Source of the DNA: Paracoccaceae bacterium
GTDB taxonomy: Bacteria > Pseudomonadota > Alphaproteobacteria > Rhodobacterales > Rhodobacteraceae
Length of the DNA: 64,000 bases
Assembly: GCA_018223125.1 (NCBI GenBank)
Contig: JAAEZA010000001.1
Span: forward strand, 4,922 to 68,921
Direction of reading: 5' to 3'
In this document: piece after piece, positions 1 through 7,917 of the stretch
Layout: each line of letters starts with the position of its first letter
How positions within the stretch are numbered: the stretch's first letter is position 1
Translations under genes and position numbers: made by a program
Notes under the pieces: model-generated
Database searches by the model: none
Told to the model about the DNA's origin: nothing
Seen by the model: only the letters and a program-made list of their open reading frames with translations

Positions 1-6
1 CGAGCG

Positions 7-37
7 CGCCGCCGCCCCCCAGAAGCAGGCGGCGGCG
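7..37. repeat. 10-bp perfect inverted repeat at window edge
   Basis: Arms CGCCGCCGCC (7-16) and GGCGGCGGCG (28-37) are separated by 11 bases and lie 5 bases past the metA stop. There is no T-tract on either strand, so this may be a weak terminator hairpin, or an Ala-rich 3' end of a plus-strand gene cut by the window edge. One plus frame reads an Ala/Gln-rich peptide here, but it would have to run into metA. The two cannot be separated from this sequence. Confidence 0.35.
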
Positions 38-41
38 AAGC

Positions 42-959
42 CTATTCGGTTCCGATTTCGGCAAGGTCGTATTTCGTGGTCTGATAGATCTCGTTGATCC
101 AGTTGCCGTACAGCAGATGGCCATGGCTGCGCCAGCGGTTCATCGGCGACTGCGCAGGATCATCATCGGGATAGTAGTTCATGGGCACGTTGATCGGTGT
201 GCCATTGGCAACATCGCGGTCGTATTCCTGCTTGAGCGTGTCACGGTCGTATTCAAAATGGTTGAACACATAAAGCGCACGGTGGGCATCGTCCTGCACC
301 AGACAGGGGCCGGACTGGTCCGAAGTGATCAGGGTTTTCAAACCGGCATTGTCCAACTCGTCCTGACGCACCTCTGTCCAGCGGGAGACGGGGATCACCA
401 GATCATCGGAAAAACCGCGCAGATAGGGCGAGCCGCTCGCCACCCGTTTGTGGCGGAAACAGCCGAATGCCTTGTGGTCCGGCATATGCTTCTTCACGCC
501 GTGGAAGTGGTTCACCATGGCCATGCCGCCCCAGCAGACGCCGAAGGTGGACTGCACGTTGGTCTGTGTCCATTCCATCACCTCGACCATTTCGTCCCAA
601 TAGCTGACCTCGGCAAAAGGCATATGTTCGATCGGTGCGCCGGTGATCACCAGCCCGTCGAACTTGCGGTGCTTGACGTCCTGAAACGACTGGTAAAACG
701 CCTCCATATGGTCTTGGGAGGTGTTCTTGGACTGGTGTTCGGTCATACGGATCAGGGTCAGGTCGATCTGCAGCGGGGTCGCGCCGATCAGACGTGCGAA
801 CTGGGTCTCTGTCGCAATTTTCTTGGGCATCAGGTTCAAAAGGCCGATTTGCAACGGGCGGATATCCTGACGGGCGGCATCATCATCTGTCATCACCATG
901 ACGCCTTCGGTTTGCAGAACATCAAAGGCGGGCAGGGCGGAAGGAATCGTTATAGGCAT
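42..959 (-). CDS. metA: Homoserine O-acyltransferase MetA (probably acetyl-CoA-using)
   Basis: Acylates L-homoserine, the first committed step of methionine synthesis, in the cytoplasm. The 305 residues match the MetA/HTS family in length and motifs: nucleophile Cys142 in FGVCWGGMA, and His234 with Glu236 in FNHFEYD, equivalent to E. coli His235/Glu237. Residue 111 (GAPIE) is Glu, whereas the succinyl-CoA-using E. coli enzyme has Gly; in this family Glu111 is linked to acetyl-CoA use, so the common name 'homoserine O-succinyltransferase' is probably wrong here. It lies 30 bp downstream of a P-loop protein on the same strand, probably in one transcript. No SAM riboswitch is seen in the short upstream gap. 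Confidence 0.95.
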   Translation of the reverse strand: MPITIPSALPAFDVLQTEGVMVMTDDDAARQDIRPLQIGLLNLMPKKIATETQFARLIGATPLQIDLTLIRMTEHQSKNTSQDHMEAFYQSFQDVKHRKFDGLVITGAPIEHMPFAEVSYWDEMVEVMEWTQTNVQSTFGVCWGGMAMVNHFHGVKKHMPDHKAFGCFRHKRVASGSPYLRGFSDDLVIPVSRWTEVRQDELDNAGLKTLITSDQSGPCLVQDDAHRALYVFNHFEYDRDTLKQEYDRDVANGTPINVPMNYYPDDDPAQSPMNRWRSHGHLLYGNWINEIYQTTKYDLAEIGTE

Positions 960-989
960 TTTATGCGTCCAACGTAATTAATGTGTAAC

Positions 990-1841
990 TCAGGCGAGCG
1001 TGCGGGCGATGAGTTCGTTGAAATCACCGGCGGAACGGACCATCGCCATGTCATCGGCCTTGACCGTGACGCCCCAGCGGTCCGCAATCTGGCGATACCG
1101 TGGCAGGCGATGGTCCAACAACATTCGATACCCCCAGCGGATGAAATCATCGGGGTTCACTTCCGGTTCGCTCAGCGCGTTGTTGGCAAGGTATTCGGAC
1201 CAGAGCTGTTCCAGAAAATCGGGCTGGTAATACATCGGCTTTGGCGCTTTGGCAAAACGGCGTACCAGTTCCTCGATATGGCTGTCGGCCCCTTCGATCC
1301 AGACCGGCAGAACGTGTTCGCAGAGTTCGCTCATCACCGGATCGGCAGGGCTTTCCGCGTTGATCACTTCCACCATCGAACCGGAGGTGTCGCAGACGAA
1401 ATTATCGTAGCCGTAGATGTTTTTGGCGCGGTCGATAAAATGCACCGTATCATGCAGCGCGCGGGTTTCGGCCTCGGCATGAAGGGCCTGACGGCGGGTG
1501 TATTCGCGAAACGGAATGCCCCCCAGATCCGGATTGCCCGGTTTGCCAAGATAGCTGGACAGGGGCGAGAGGTTTTCAAAGGTGATGTTGGAGCCGATAT
1601 AGATGCTGTCATTGCGCAGCAAATCCGCCAGAAACGGGTTCTTCATCGCTTCGGCCTTGAAGTTATCGACAATATGTTCGCCCATATAACGGGTGCCGAT
1701 CCGGTAATCGACCGAGTAGTGAAACCAGCCCGCATCCCGCAAGGTGTTGGACACAAAGGTTTTCCCGAGGCCGGACATGCCAAAGAGCATCACCCGCTTT
1801 TGCGGTGCCTCACGCCAGTCTTGTGCGGAATTGTAAAGCAT
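990..1841 (-). CDS. P-loop ATPase/kinase-like protein upstream of metA
   Basis: A 283-residue soluble protein with a clear Walker A motif, GMSGLGKT, at residues 21-28. No second catalytic motif is obvious by eye. The fold suggests a small nucleotide kinase or ATPase, but the substrate is unknown. It ends 30 bp before metA on the same strand, so co-transcription is likely. A role tied to methionine metabolism is only a guess from position. The ATG at 1841 is the first start of the frame and puts the P-loop at the usual distance from the N-terminus. Confidence 0.75.
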   Translation of the reverse strand: MLYNSAQDWREAPQKRVMLFGMSGLGKTFVSNTLRDAGWFHYSVDYRIGTRYMGEHIVDNFKAEAMKNPFLADLLRNDSIYIGSNITFENLSPLSSYLGKPGNPDLGGIPFREYTRRQALHAEAETRALHDTVHFIDRAKNIYGYDNFVCDTSGSMVEVINAESPADPVMSELCEHVLPVWIEGADSHIEELVRRFAKAPKPMYYQPDFLEQLWSEYLANNALSEPEVNPDDFIRWGYRMLLDHRLPRYRQIADRWGVTVKADDMAMVRSAGDFNELIARTLA

Positions 1842-1990
1842 ATCGTCGCCTGCTGCCTGTTTGTGGTCATTACCGGAACCGGTGTTGCGCAGGTGTTAGC
1901 GCGAATGGGCGGTTTGGGCAAGCTGGCAGCAAGGGGGGCTGTGCGTCACAAACAGGTGAACGACCCGTTGCTGGCCTGCGCCTCCGGCGG

Positions 1991-2014
1991 GAGTATTTCG
2001 GGAACATTGAGGCC
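1991..2014 (+). repeat. Post-stop intergenic motif, copy A
   Basis: Reads GAGTATTT, two variable bases, GGAACATTGA, then GGCC. It lies 13 bp outside the stop codon of the minus-strand exporter gene. A second copy at 13402-13425 matches at 21 of 24 positions, in the same orientation and at a similar distance from a minus-strand stop. In this copy it follows CCTCCGGCGG. Similar motifs recur in intergenic DNA of Rhodobacteraceae from memory; their function is not known to me. Confidence 0.6.
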
Positions 2015-2027
2015 TGACGTGCCCTAT

Positions 2028-2927
2028 TTAATGGGCGGTCGCACGGGCGCGGGCGAGGTTGGCTTTGTTTTCCGCGCGGATGTTTAGGTAATTGGCGCCA
2101 AAGACGAGGGCTGCGCCGATGAAGATCGCCGCAACCAGCGGTTCGCCATAGAGGAAGAAGGCAACCACGGCCACAAGCGGCAGACGCAGGAATTCCAGAG
2201 GGGCCACGATTGTTGCAGGGGCCAGTTTCAGCGCAGTTGTGATGCAGTAATGGGCGGTGAGCCCGCCGAGGCCGACAAAGATCACCCAAGGCAAATCGTT
2301 CAGCGCGGGCAGGGCGATGTCCATGTCATACCCTGCGCAGGCCAGCCCCAGAACGCCCTGAATAGCGGTTAGCCAGAACATGATGGAGGTGGTCGGCTCT
2401 GTCCGGCTGAGGCTTTTGGTGGCGATGGTGGTGAAGGCAAACATAATGGCGCAGGCGGCGGCAGCGCCGGTGGCCAGCGTAATCGGTGCGGATTCAGGGC
2501 GGGCCACGATCAGAATGCCGATAAACCCGAGGATGAAAGATATGATCCGTGTGCGGCTCATTTTTTCGCCGAGAAACAGGGGTGCCAGCAGGGCAATCCA
2601 CAGCGGGCTGGTAAATTCAAAGGCGAAAAGCTGGGACAGGGGGATGTAGATCAGCGCATAGAGCCACAGGTTCTGTCCGGTAAAATGGAACAGGTTGCGC
2701 ACGGTGTGCAGGCCAAGCCGGTTGGTCGAGATTTCGCCTATCCGTTTGTTGACTGCTGCCAGACACAGGACGACCACCAGCCCGATGGCCGAACGGTAGG
2801 TCATGATTTCGAAGGTATCGAGCGAGTCGGACAGTTCACGCCCAGACACCGCCATCAGCGTGAAGCTGAACATTGCACCGGTCATGAACATGGCAGCTTT
2901 TAGCGGTTGGGATTGCTCGTCGCTCAT
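2028..2927 (-). CDS. DMT-superfamily (EamA) permease
   Basis: An inner-membrane transporter of 299 residues, usual for the drug/metabolite transporter family, with about ten hydrophobic segments in two EamA-like halves (roughly 15-145 and 155-285). The second half carries the family's typical run of Pro and Gly in helices. Substrate unknown; relatives export amino acids, S-adenosylmethionine, nucleosides or small toxins. Transcribed alone toward the P-loop gene and metA, with 186 bp between, so a shared transcript is possible but not shown. The ATG at 2927 is followed by a short hydrophilic N-terminus, as expected. Confidence 0.85.
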   Translation of the reverse strand: MSDEQSQPLKAAMFMTGAMFSFTLMAVSGRELSDSLDTFEIMTYRSAIGLVVVLCLAAVNKRIGEISTNRLGLHTVRNLFHFTGQNLWLYALIYIPLSQLFAFEFTSPLWIALLAPLFLGEKMSRTRIISFILGFIGILIVARPESAPITLATGAAAACAIMFAFTTIATKSLSRTEPTTSIMFWLTAIQGVLGLACAGYDMDIALPALNDLPWVIFVGLGGLTAHYCITTALKLAPATIVAPLEFLRLPLVAVVAFFLYGEPLVAAIFIGAALVFGANYLNIRAENKANLARARATAH

Positions 2928-3026
2928 CTGGAAAAATTAAACTCTGCGTCTACAATATCTTGATGGGACATGCCTATCGGAGAAGCCGGAGGGGTACAAT
3001 ATTTCTTTGCCCAAAACACCGAACCT

Positions 3027-3054
3027 AAAAAAGGGGCCGCAACGGCCCCTTTTT
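3027..3054 (-). terminator. Rho-independent terminator of rne
   Basis: A strong hairpin, AAAAAGGGGCCG / CGGCCCCTTTTT with a CAA loop, 20 bp past the rne stop. It has a U-tract on either strand, so it can also act on plus-strand transcripts. Confidence 0.85.
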
Positions 3055-3073
3055 CTTGCATCTGTACAGCGCC

Positions 3074-5971
3074 TTATTTGCCTGTGGCGCGGGACCACCA
3101 GCCGGAACGTTTCGGCTTCGGTTTGGCCGGAGGTGCAGCCGGTTCTTCAGCCTTTGCTTCCGGCTCTGCCGCGGTTTCCGGTGCGGCTTGCGCAGGCGCA
3201 GGGGATTTGGTGATCGGAATTTCAACCACCTCCGGTGCGGCTGCGGGGGCAGGGGCCGCAGCGGCGGCTGCTTCGGCTTCTGCCGGCGCGGGCTTGGCTT
3301 GCACTGGCGCATCTTCTGCCTTGGCGGAGTCGGCCTTTTCCGCACTGGCGGCGGGTTCGGCCTTATCCGCTTTGGGCTTTGCCGGTTTGCGGGTGCGCGG
3401 CTTGCGAGCCGGTTTTGCCGGTTTCTCTTCAGCCGGTTTAGCGGCCTGTTCCGCATCCGGTTCAGCCTTCGTATCCTCGGCTGGTGCATCGGAGCTGTCG
3501 CCTTCAGGCGTTTCTGCCGGGGCGGAAGCCTCCTGCGGCTGCGCCGCTTCACCGGCAGCCGTGTCCTCTTTGGCTTTGGAACTGCTGCGCCGGCGGGAGG
3601 TCGTGCGCGATTTCTTGGCCGGGGCCTCTGCTGTTTCTGCAACGGTTTCGCCGGATTTGGTCTCTTCGGCCTCTTCTGATGCCGCAGCATCCTGTTTGGC
3701 GTCGGAATTGGCGGCGTCGGGCCCGTTCTGATCGCCGTTTTCCGCGTTCTGCGTGTCCGAGCGGTCCTTGCCCCCGCGACGGCGACGGCGGCGACGTTTC
3801 TTCTTGGGCTGTTCGTCCGGTGTTTCGGTGTCCACGTCAGAGACAGGGTTCGCTTTTGCCGCTGGCGCCTGTTCGTCTTCGTCAACTTCAAAGGGTTCTA
3901 CGCTGTCGATGGTGACAGCCGTATTGACCGGCGCTTTGGGGATGCGGCGTGTGGAGGTTTTGAACTTTTCGATCTTGTGATCGGGGCTGATCAGGTGAAC
4001 ATCCGCCTCGATCCGAACAGCCATACCGTAGCGGGCTTCGATCATGGCGATATGTTCGCGTTTTTCGTTCAGCAGGTAGTTCGCAATGCCGACCGGCGCT
4101 GTGACCAGAATCTCGCGGGTGCGTTTGCGCGTGCCTTCGTCTTCCAGCTCGCGCAGGATCAAGAGCGCCATGCTGTCGTCTGAACGGGTCAGGCCGGTGC
4201 CGTGACAGGCTGCACAGGGCTGGGTCGTCGCCTCCAACATGCCGGGGCGCAGACGCTGGCGGGACATTTCCATAAGGCCGAAACCGGAAATCCGGCCGAC
4301 CTGAATGCGGGCGCGGTCGTTCTTCAGCCGGTCCTTCATGCGCTTTTCAACAGCAGCGTTGTTGCGGCGTTCTTCCATGTCGATAAAATCGATCACGATC
4401 AGACCGGCAAGGTCGCGCAGTTTCAACTGGCGTGCCACTTCTTCGGCGGCTTCAAGGTTCGTGCGCAGGGCCGTATCCTCGATCGAGCCTTCTTTGGTGG
4501 ACTTGCCGGAGTTCACGTCAATCGCAACCAGCGCCTCGGTGATGCCGATAACAATATATCCGCCGGATTTCAGCTGGACGGTCGGATTGAACATGCCGTC
4601 GAGGTAGGATTCCACCTGATAGCGGGCAAACAGCGGCAGGGATTCCGAGTAGTGCCGCACGCGGGAGGCGTGGCTTGGCATCAGCATCTTCATGTATTCC
4701 TTGGCCACACGGTAGCCCGCCGCGCCTTCAACGAAGATTTCGTCGATGTCGCGATTGTAAAGGTCACGGATCGAGCGTTTGATCAGATCGCCTTCTTCGT
4801 AAATACCGGCTGGTGCGATAGATTTCAGGGTCAGGTCGCGGACCTGTTCCCACTGGCGCATCAGGTATTCGTAATCCCGTTTGATTTCGGTCTTGGTGCG
4901 TTTCGCACCGGCGGTGCGGATGATCAGACCTGCACCTTCGGGAACTTCAATCTCGTTTGCGATATCTTTCAGCTTCTTGCGGTCCGACGCATTGGTGATC
5001 TTGCGCGAAATACCGCCACCACGGGCGGTATTGGGCATCAGCACACAATAGCGGCCTGCAAGGGACAGGTATGTGGTCAGCGCAGCGCCTTTGTTGCCGC
5101 GTTCTTCCTTGACGACCTGAACCAGCAGGATCTGGCGCACCTTGACGACTTCCTGAATCTTGTAACGCCTTGCCCGTGGTTTGCGCGGGCGGAATTCGGC
5201 GCGCACATCATCGGCTTCCGCCTCGGCGTCGTCGGTTTCCACTTCTTCGGTGGCGCTGTCGGTTTCCACAGCTTCCACCTGCGGCTCTACGATAGGGCCT
5301 TCGTCCGGTGTTTCCTCGTCCGATGCGCCGGTGTCTGCGGCATCGCTGTCTTTGGCCGTTTCGGATGTGTCTGCTTCGTCAGTAGCGTCTGCGGGTCCGG
5401 CTTCTGCCGCTGCGGGCTCTGCCGGGGCATCGGAAGCAGCCGCTTCGGTATCCGCTTCGGGCGCGGATTCTTCGGCAACCTGCGGCGCGGCCTTCTTTTC
5501 GGCTGCTTCGGGTACATCGACCAGACCGGAGTCGTCAGACTCCAGATCAATCACATCCGATGAGATAACTTCGTCCTTGGTGGTTGCCGCACCGTCACTG
5601 GCGGCCTCGCTCTTTTTGGAGCGGGAGGTCCGGCGGGAACGCTTCGGCTTCTCGCGGTTTTCTTCTTCGGCGATTGCCTTGGCGTATTCGGCTTCCTCTG
5701 CCAGCAGCTTTTCGCGGTCGGCAACAGGGATCTGGTAGTAATCGGGGTGAATTTCCGAAAACGCGAGGAATCCGTGCCGGTTTCCGCCGTAATCCACAAA
5801 GGCTGCCTGAAGCGAGGGTTCGACCCGTGTTACTTTTGCAAGGTATATGTTGCCAGCCAGCTGGCGTTTGTTTTCGGATTCAAAGTCGAATTCTTCTACC
5901 TTGTTTCCATCGACCACCACGACCCGGGTCTCTTCCGGGTGGGTGGCATCAATAAGCATCTTTTTAGCCAT
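3074..5971 (-). CDS. rne: Ribonuclease E (Rne/Rng family)
   Basis: Endoribonuclease of mRNA decay and rRNA/tRNA processing; the scaffold of the degradosome. Of 965 residues, the N-terminal S1 domain (from about 37) is split by an acidic, low-complexity insert at roughly 98-258 and resumes at about 268. Catalytic metal ligands Asp485 (AIDVNSGKS) and Asp528 (LIVIDFIDM) are present, as is the zinc-link CAAC at 586-589. The tail from about 700 is an Arg-rich patch (KKKRRRRRRRGG) and then a long Ala/Pro/Glu/Lys region, typical of alphaproteobacterial degradosome scaffolds. The S1 insert is seen in alphaproteobacterial RNase E. A 500-bp gap separates the start from amiC. The shadow frames over the tail are not genes. 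Confidence 0.97.
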   Translation of the reverse strand: MAKKMLIDATHPEETRVVVVDGNKVEEFDFESENKRQLAGNIYLAKVTRVEPSLQAAFVDYGGNRHGFLAFSEIHPDYYQIPVADREKLLAEEAEYAKAIAEEENREKPKRSRRTSRSKKSEAASDGAATTKDEVISSDVIDLESDDSGLVDVPEAAEKKAAPQVAEESAPEADTEAAASDAPAEPAAAEAGPADATDEADTSETAKDSDAADTGASDEETPDEGPIVEPQVEAVETDSATEEVETDDAEAEADDVRAEFRPRKPRARRYKIQEVVKVRQILLVQVVKEERGNKGAALTTYLSLAGRYCVLMPNTARGGGISRKITNASDRKKLKDIANEIEVPEGAGLIIRTAGAKRTKTEIKRDYEYLMRQWEQVRDLTLKSIAPAGIYEEGDLIKRSIRDLYNRDIDEIFVEGAAGYRVAKEYMKMLMPSHASRVRHYSESLPLFARYQVESYLDGMFNPTVQLKSGGYIVIGITEALVAIDVNSGKSTKEGSIEDTALRTNLEAAEEVARQLKLRDLAGLIVIDFIDMEERRNNAAVEKRMKDRLKNDRARIQVGRISGFGLMEMSRQRLRPGMLEATTQPCAACHGTGLTRSDDSMALLILRELEDEGTRKRTREILVTAPVGIANYLLNEKREHIAMIEARYGMAVRIEADVHLISPDHKIEKFKTSTRRIPKAPVNTAVTIDSVEPFEVDEDEQAPAAKANPVSDVDTETPDEQPKKKRRRRRRRGGKDRSDTQNAENGDQNGPDAANSDAKQDAAASEEAEETKSGETVAETAEAPAKKSRTTSRRRSSSKAKEDTAAGEAAQPQEASAPAETPEGDSSDAPAEDTKAEPDAEQAAKPAEEKPAKPARKPRTRKPAKPKADKAEPAASAEKADSAKAEDAPVQAKPAPAEAEAAAAAAPAPAAAPEVVEIPITKSPAPAQAAPETAAEPEAKAEEPAAPPAKPKPKRSGWWSRATGK

Positions 5972-6472
5972 AGTGTATCTTTCGCACGCACGTCCGCACA
6001 GGGGCGGACCCCGCTGTTTCCAGGGGGAGCCGATGTAGAGTTTGCGTGGTAAATTGGGGCGATTTGAATGGCGTTGCTGTCGTCAAGACGCAAAAATGGG
6101 GCAGGCGGTTGGCCTGCTCCCTGCGTGTAGTCAACATAGTCAACGCGTTTCATCGCGGTTATCTCCAGCATCCTTATGGTCGGATGCCAAGCTCTGGCGC
6201 TGGCTCTGCTGTAAAGGCGCGGCCTGCGCAATTCGGGTGGCCGGTTGGCCCTGCCGGTGAAGGCGATCCTGACAGCGGGCGCCGCTCGGGGCCCAGACCA
6301 TCATCGCGTTTCATCAGCGAAACTGTTTAAGCAGGGGTTCTGTGAACCGCTGTTACAAATTAGTCTTATGGGGTGGATTGGGGAATTACAATCGGTTTTT
6401 AGCTGCGCTATGGTGTGCGGGCACGGGAAACTCCCGTTAAAGTGATCTCTGAAAAAGAGGCGAGGCGGTAAA
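5972..6472. promoter_or_regulatory. Divergent rne / amiC control region with probable rne leader
   Basis: Five hundred bases with no convincing gene. Visible structure: a hairpin GTCCGC(5992-5997)/GCGGAC(6004-6009) 20 bases upstream of the rne start; a tandem TAGTCAACA/TAGTCAACG (6128-6145) that gives two TTGACT boxes on the minus strand; and ACGGGA/TCCCGT (6423-6437) 35 bases before amiC. Promoters for both genes must lie here. E. coli rne has a long structured leader used for autoregulation; the spacing here allows the same, but this is inference. Confidence 0.5.
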
Positions 6473-7723
6473 ATGAGCAGTGGATTTTTAAAACAGGCGG
6501 TGGCCGGTGTGGCCCTGTTTGCGAGCGTGGTTCTGGCAGGGGGGCATCCTGTTCAAGCGCAGGATTTACAGGCGCTTGCGCGTGTTGACAGTGCGCGTTC
6601 CACCATAGAGGATTCTTCGGGCGATACTGTCAATCTGCGATTGCAGTTGTCCCAGCCGGTGCCCTATCGCGTCTTTGCCCTGAACGATCCGCCGCGCATC
6701 GTTTTTGATTTCAAGGAAGTGGACTGGAGCGGCTTTGAACCGGGAAAAGTGGATCAAAGCGACGTGGTAAAGGGGCTGCGGTTTGGCATCTTCCGGCCCG
6801 GTTGGTCGCGTTTGGTGCTTGATCTGGCCTACCCGATTCTGCCGCAAAAGGCCGAAATGCGGGTTAACGAAGTGCGCGGAACTGCGGTTCTTGATGTCAG
6901 GATGGCCTCTGCCAGTCGGGAAGAATTTGCACTGGAGTCCTCGGAACGGGAAGAAGACGGATGGGCCTTGCCCAAGCCCACGGAGGCAGGCAAGCCGAAA
7001 CAGCGCCAGTTGGGTGACAGGCCTGTGGTCGTAGTGATTGATCCCGGACACGGCGGTGTGGATGGCGGAGCAGAACGTGACGGCTATGAAGAAAAAGACC
7101 TCGTGTTGCAATTTGCGCGGGAACTGCAAGAGGCGCTGATCCGCACGGGACGGTTTCAGGCAAAACTGACCCGCACCGAAGATGTGTTTCTGTCCCTGCC
7201 GGACCGGATTTCGGTGGCACGTGCCTTGGAGGCGGATGTGTTCCTGTCCATCCATGCAGATGCATTAGCGGAAGGAAGTGCAACGGGAACAACGGTTTAC
7301 ACCCTATCAGCGAAAGCATCCTCCACGATGGCGGCGCAACTGGCCGAACAGCATGACCGGTCGGATCTTCTGGCAGGCGTGGATCTGAGCGAACAGGATG
7401 ACCAGATCGCGGCGGTGCTGATGGATATGGCCCAGCGGGAAACCGGCGTGCGCAGTGACATGCTTGCAGAGATGCTGGTGAACGGCATTGCCAAATCGGT
7501 TGGTCGCATCCGTAAAAGACCGCATCTGAGTGCCGGTTTTACCGTGTTGAAGGCGCCCGACATTCCATCAGTTCTGGTGGAGCTCGGTTTTATGTCGAAC
7601 AAGAGCGACCTGAACAATCTTCTGACCAAACGCTGGCGTGCGCAGGTGATTGCGGGGATTTTGAACGCGCTTGATGCCTGGACGCTGGAGGATGCAGCGC
7701 AGGGCCGGTTGTTGCGCCAGTAA
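6473..7723 (+). CDS. amiC: N-acetylmuramoyl-L-alanine amidase (AmiC type)
   Basis: A periplasmic Zn amidase that cuts the glycan-peptide bond during cell separation. The 416 residues comprise a signal peptide ending near VQAQ (about 30), an AMIN septal-targeting domain (about 32-145), a linker, and an Amidase_3 domain (about 186-405). Zinc/catalytic residues are visible: His193 in DPGHGG, a Glu at 206/207, His261 in SIHADA and Glu370 in VELGFMSN. An insert at about 280-335 may be the autoinhibitory helix seen in division amidases. A GAGGCGG ribosome site precedes the ATG. It is followed by PBP1A on the same strand, a sensible cell-wall pairing. Confidence 0.95.
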   Translation: MSSGFLKQAVAGVALFASVVLAGGHPVQAQDLQALARVDSARSTIEDSSGDTVNLRLQLSQPVPYRVFALNDPPRIVFDFKEVDWSGFEPGKVDQSDVVKGLRFGIFRPGWSRLVLDLAYPILPQKAEMRVNEVRGTAVLDVRMASASREEFALESSEREEDGWALPKPTEAGKPKQRQLGDRPVVVVIDPGHGGVDGGAERDGYEEKDLVLQFARELQEALIRTGRFQAKLTRTEDVFLSLPDRISVARALEADVFLSIHADALAEGSATGTTVYTLSAKASSTMAAQLAEQHDRSDLLAGVDLSEQDDQIAAVLMDMAQRETGVRSDMLAEMLVNGIAKSVGRIRKRPHLSAGFTVLKAPDIPSVLVELGFMSNKSDLNNLLTKRWRAQVIAGILNALDAWTLEDAAQGRLLRQ

Positions 7724-7917
7724 GGGGTGTTCCTGCCTCCTGTGCGGGCGGGATTGACGGGCTGGTAAAAGAATCCCTTTATCTTTCGCTCAAAACCCCT
7801 AAATCAGCCCTGATAAGTCGGATTTGAGCGAGTTTGAGCCAAATCGGCCCTTGGGCTGCTTTGACCCGTGTCATGCGGATTGGTAAGATACCTTGCAAGA
7901 GTTGGGGAGTCGCGCGG

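Noticed and set aside
960-1000. Possible SAM riboswitch before metA
   Set aside because: The gap before metA is only 30 bp and the region upstream of the P-loop gene (1842-2027) shows no recognisable SAM-II core by eye.
3025-3891. Arg/Pro-rich and Ser/Ala-rich frames over the rne tail
   Set aside because: Low-complexity frames produced by the Ala/Pro/Glu/Lys repeats of the RNase E C-terminus in other registers.
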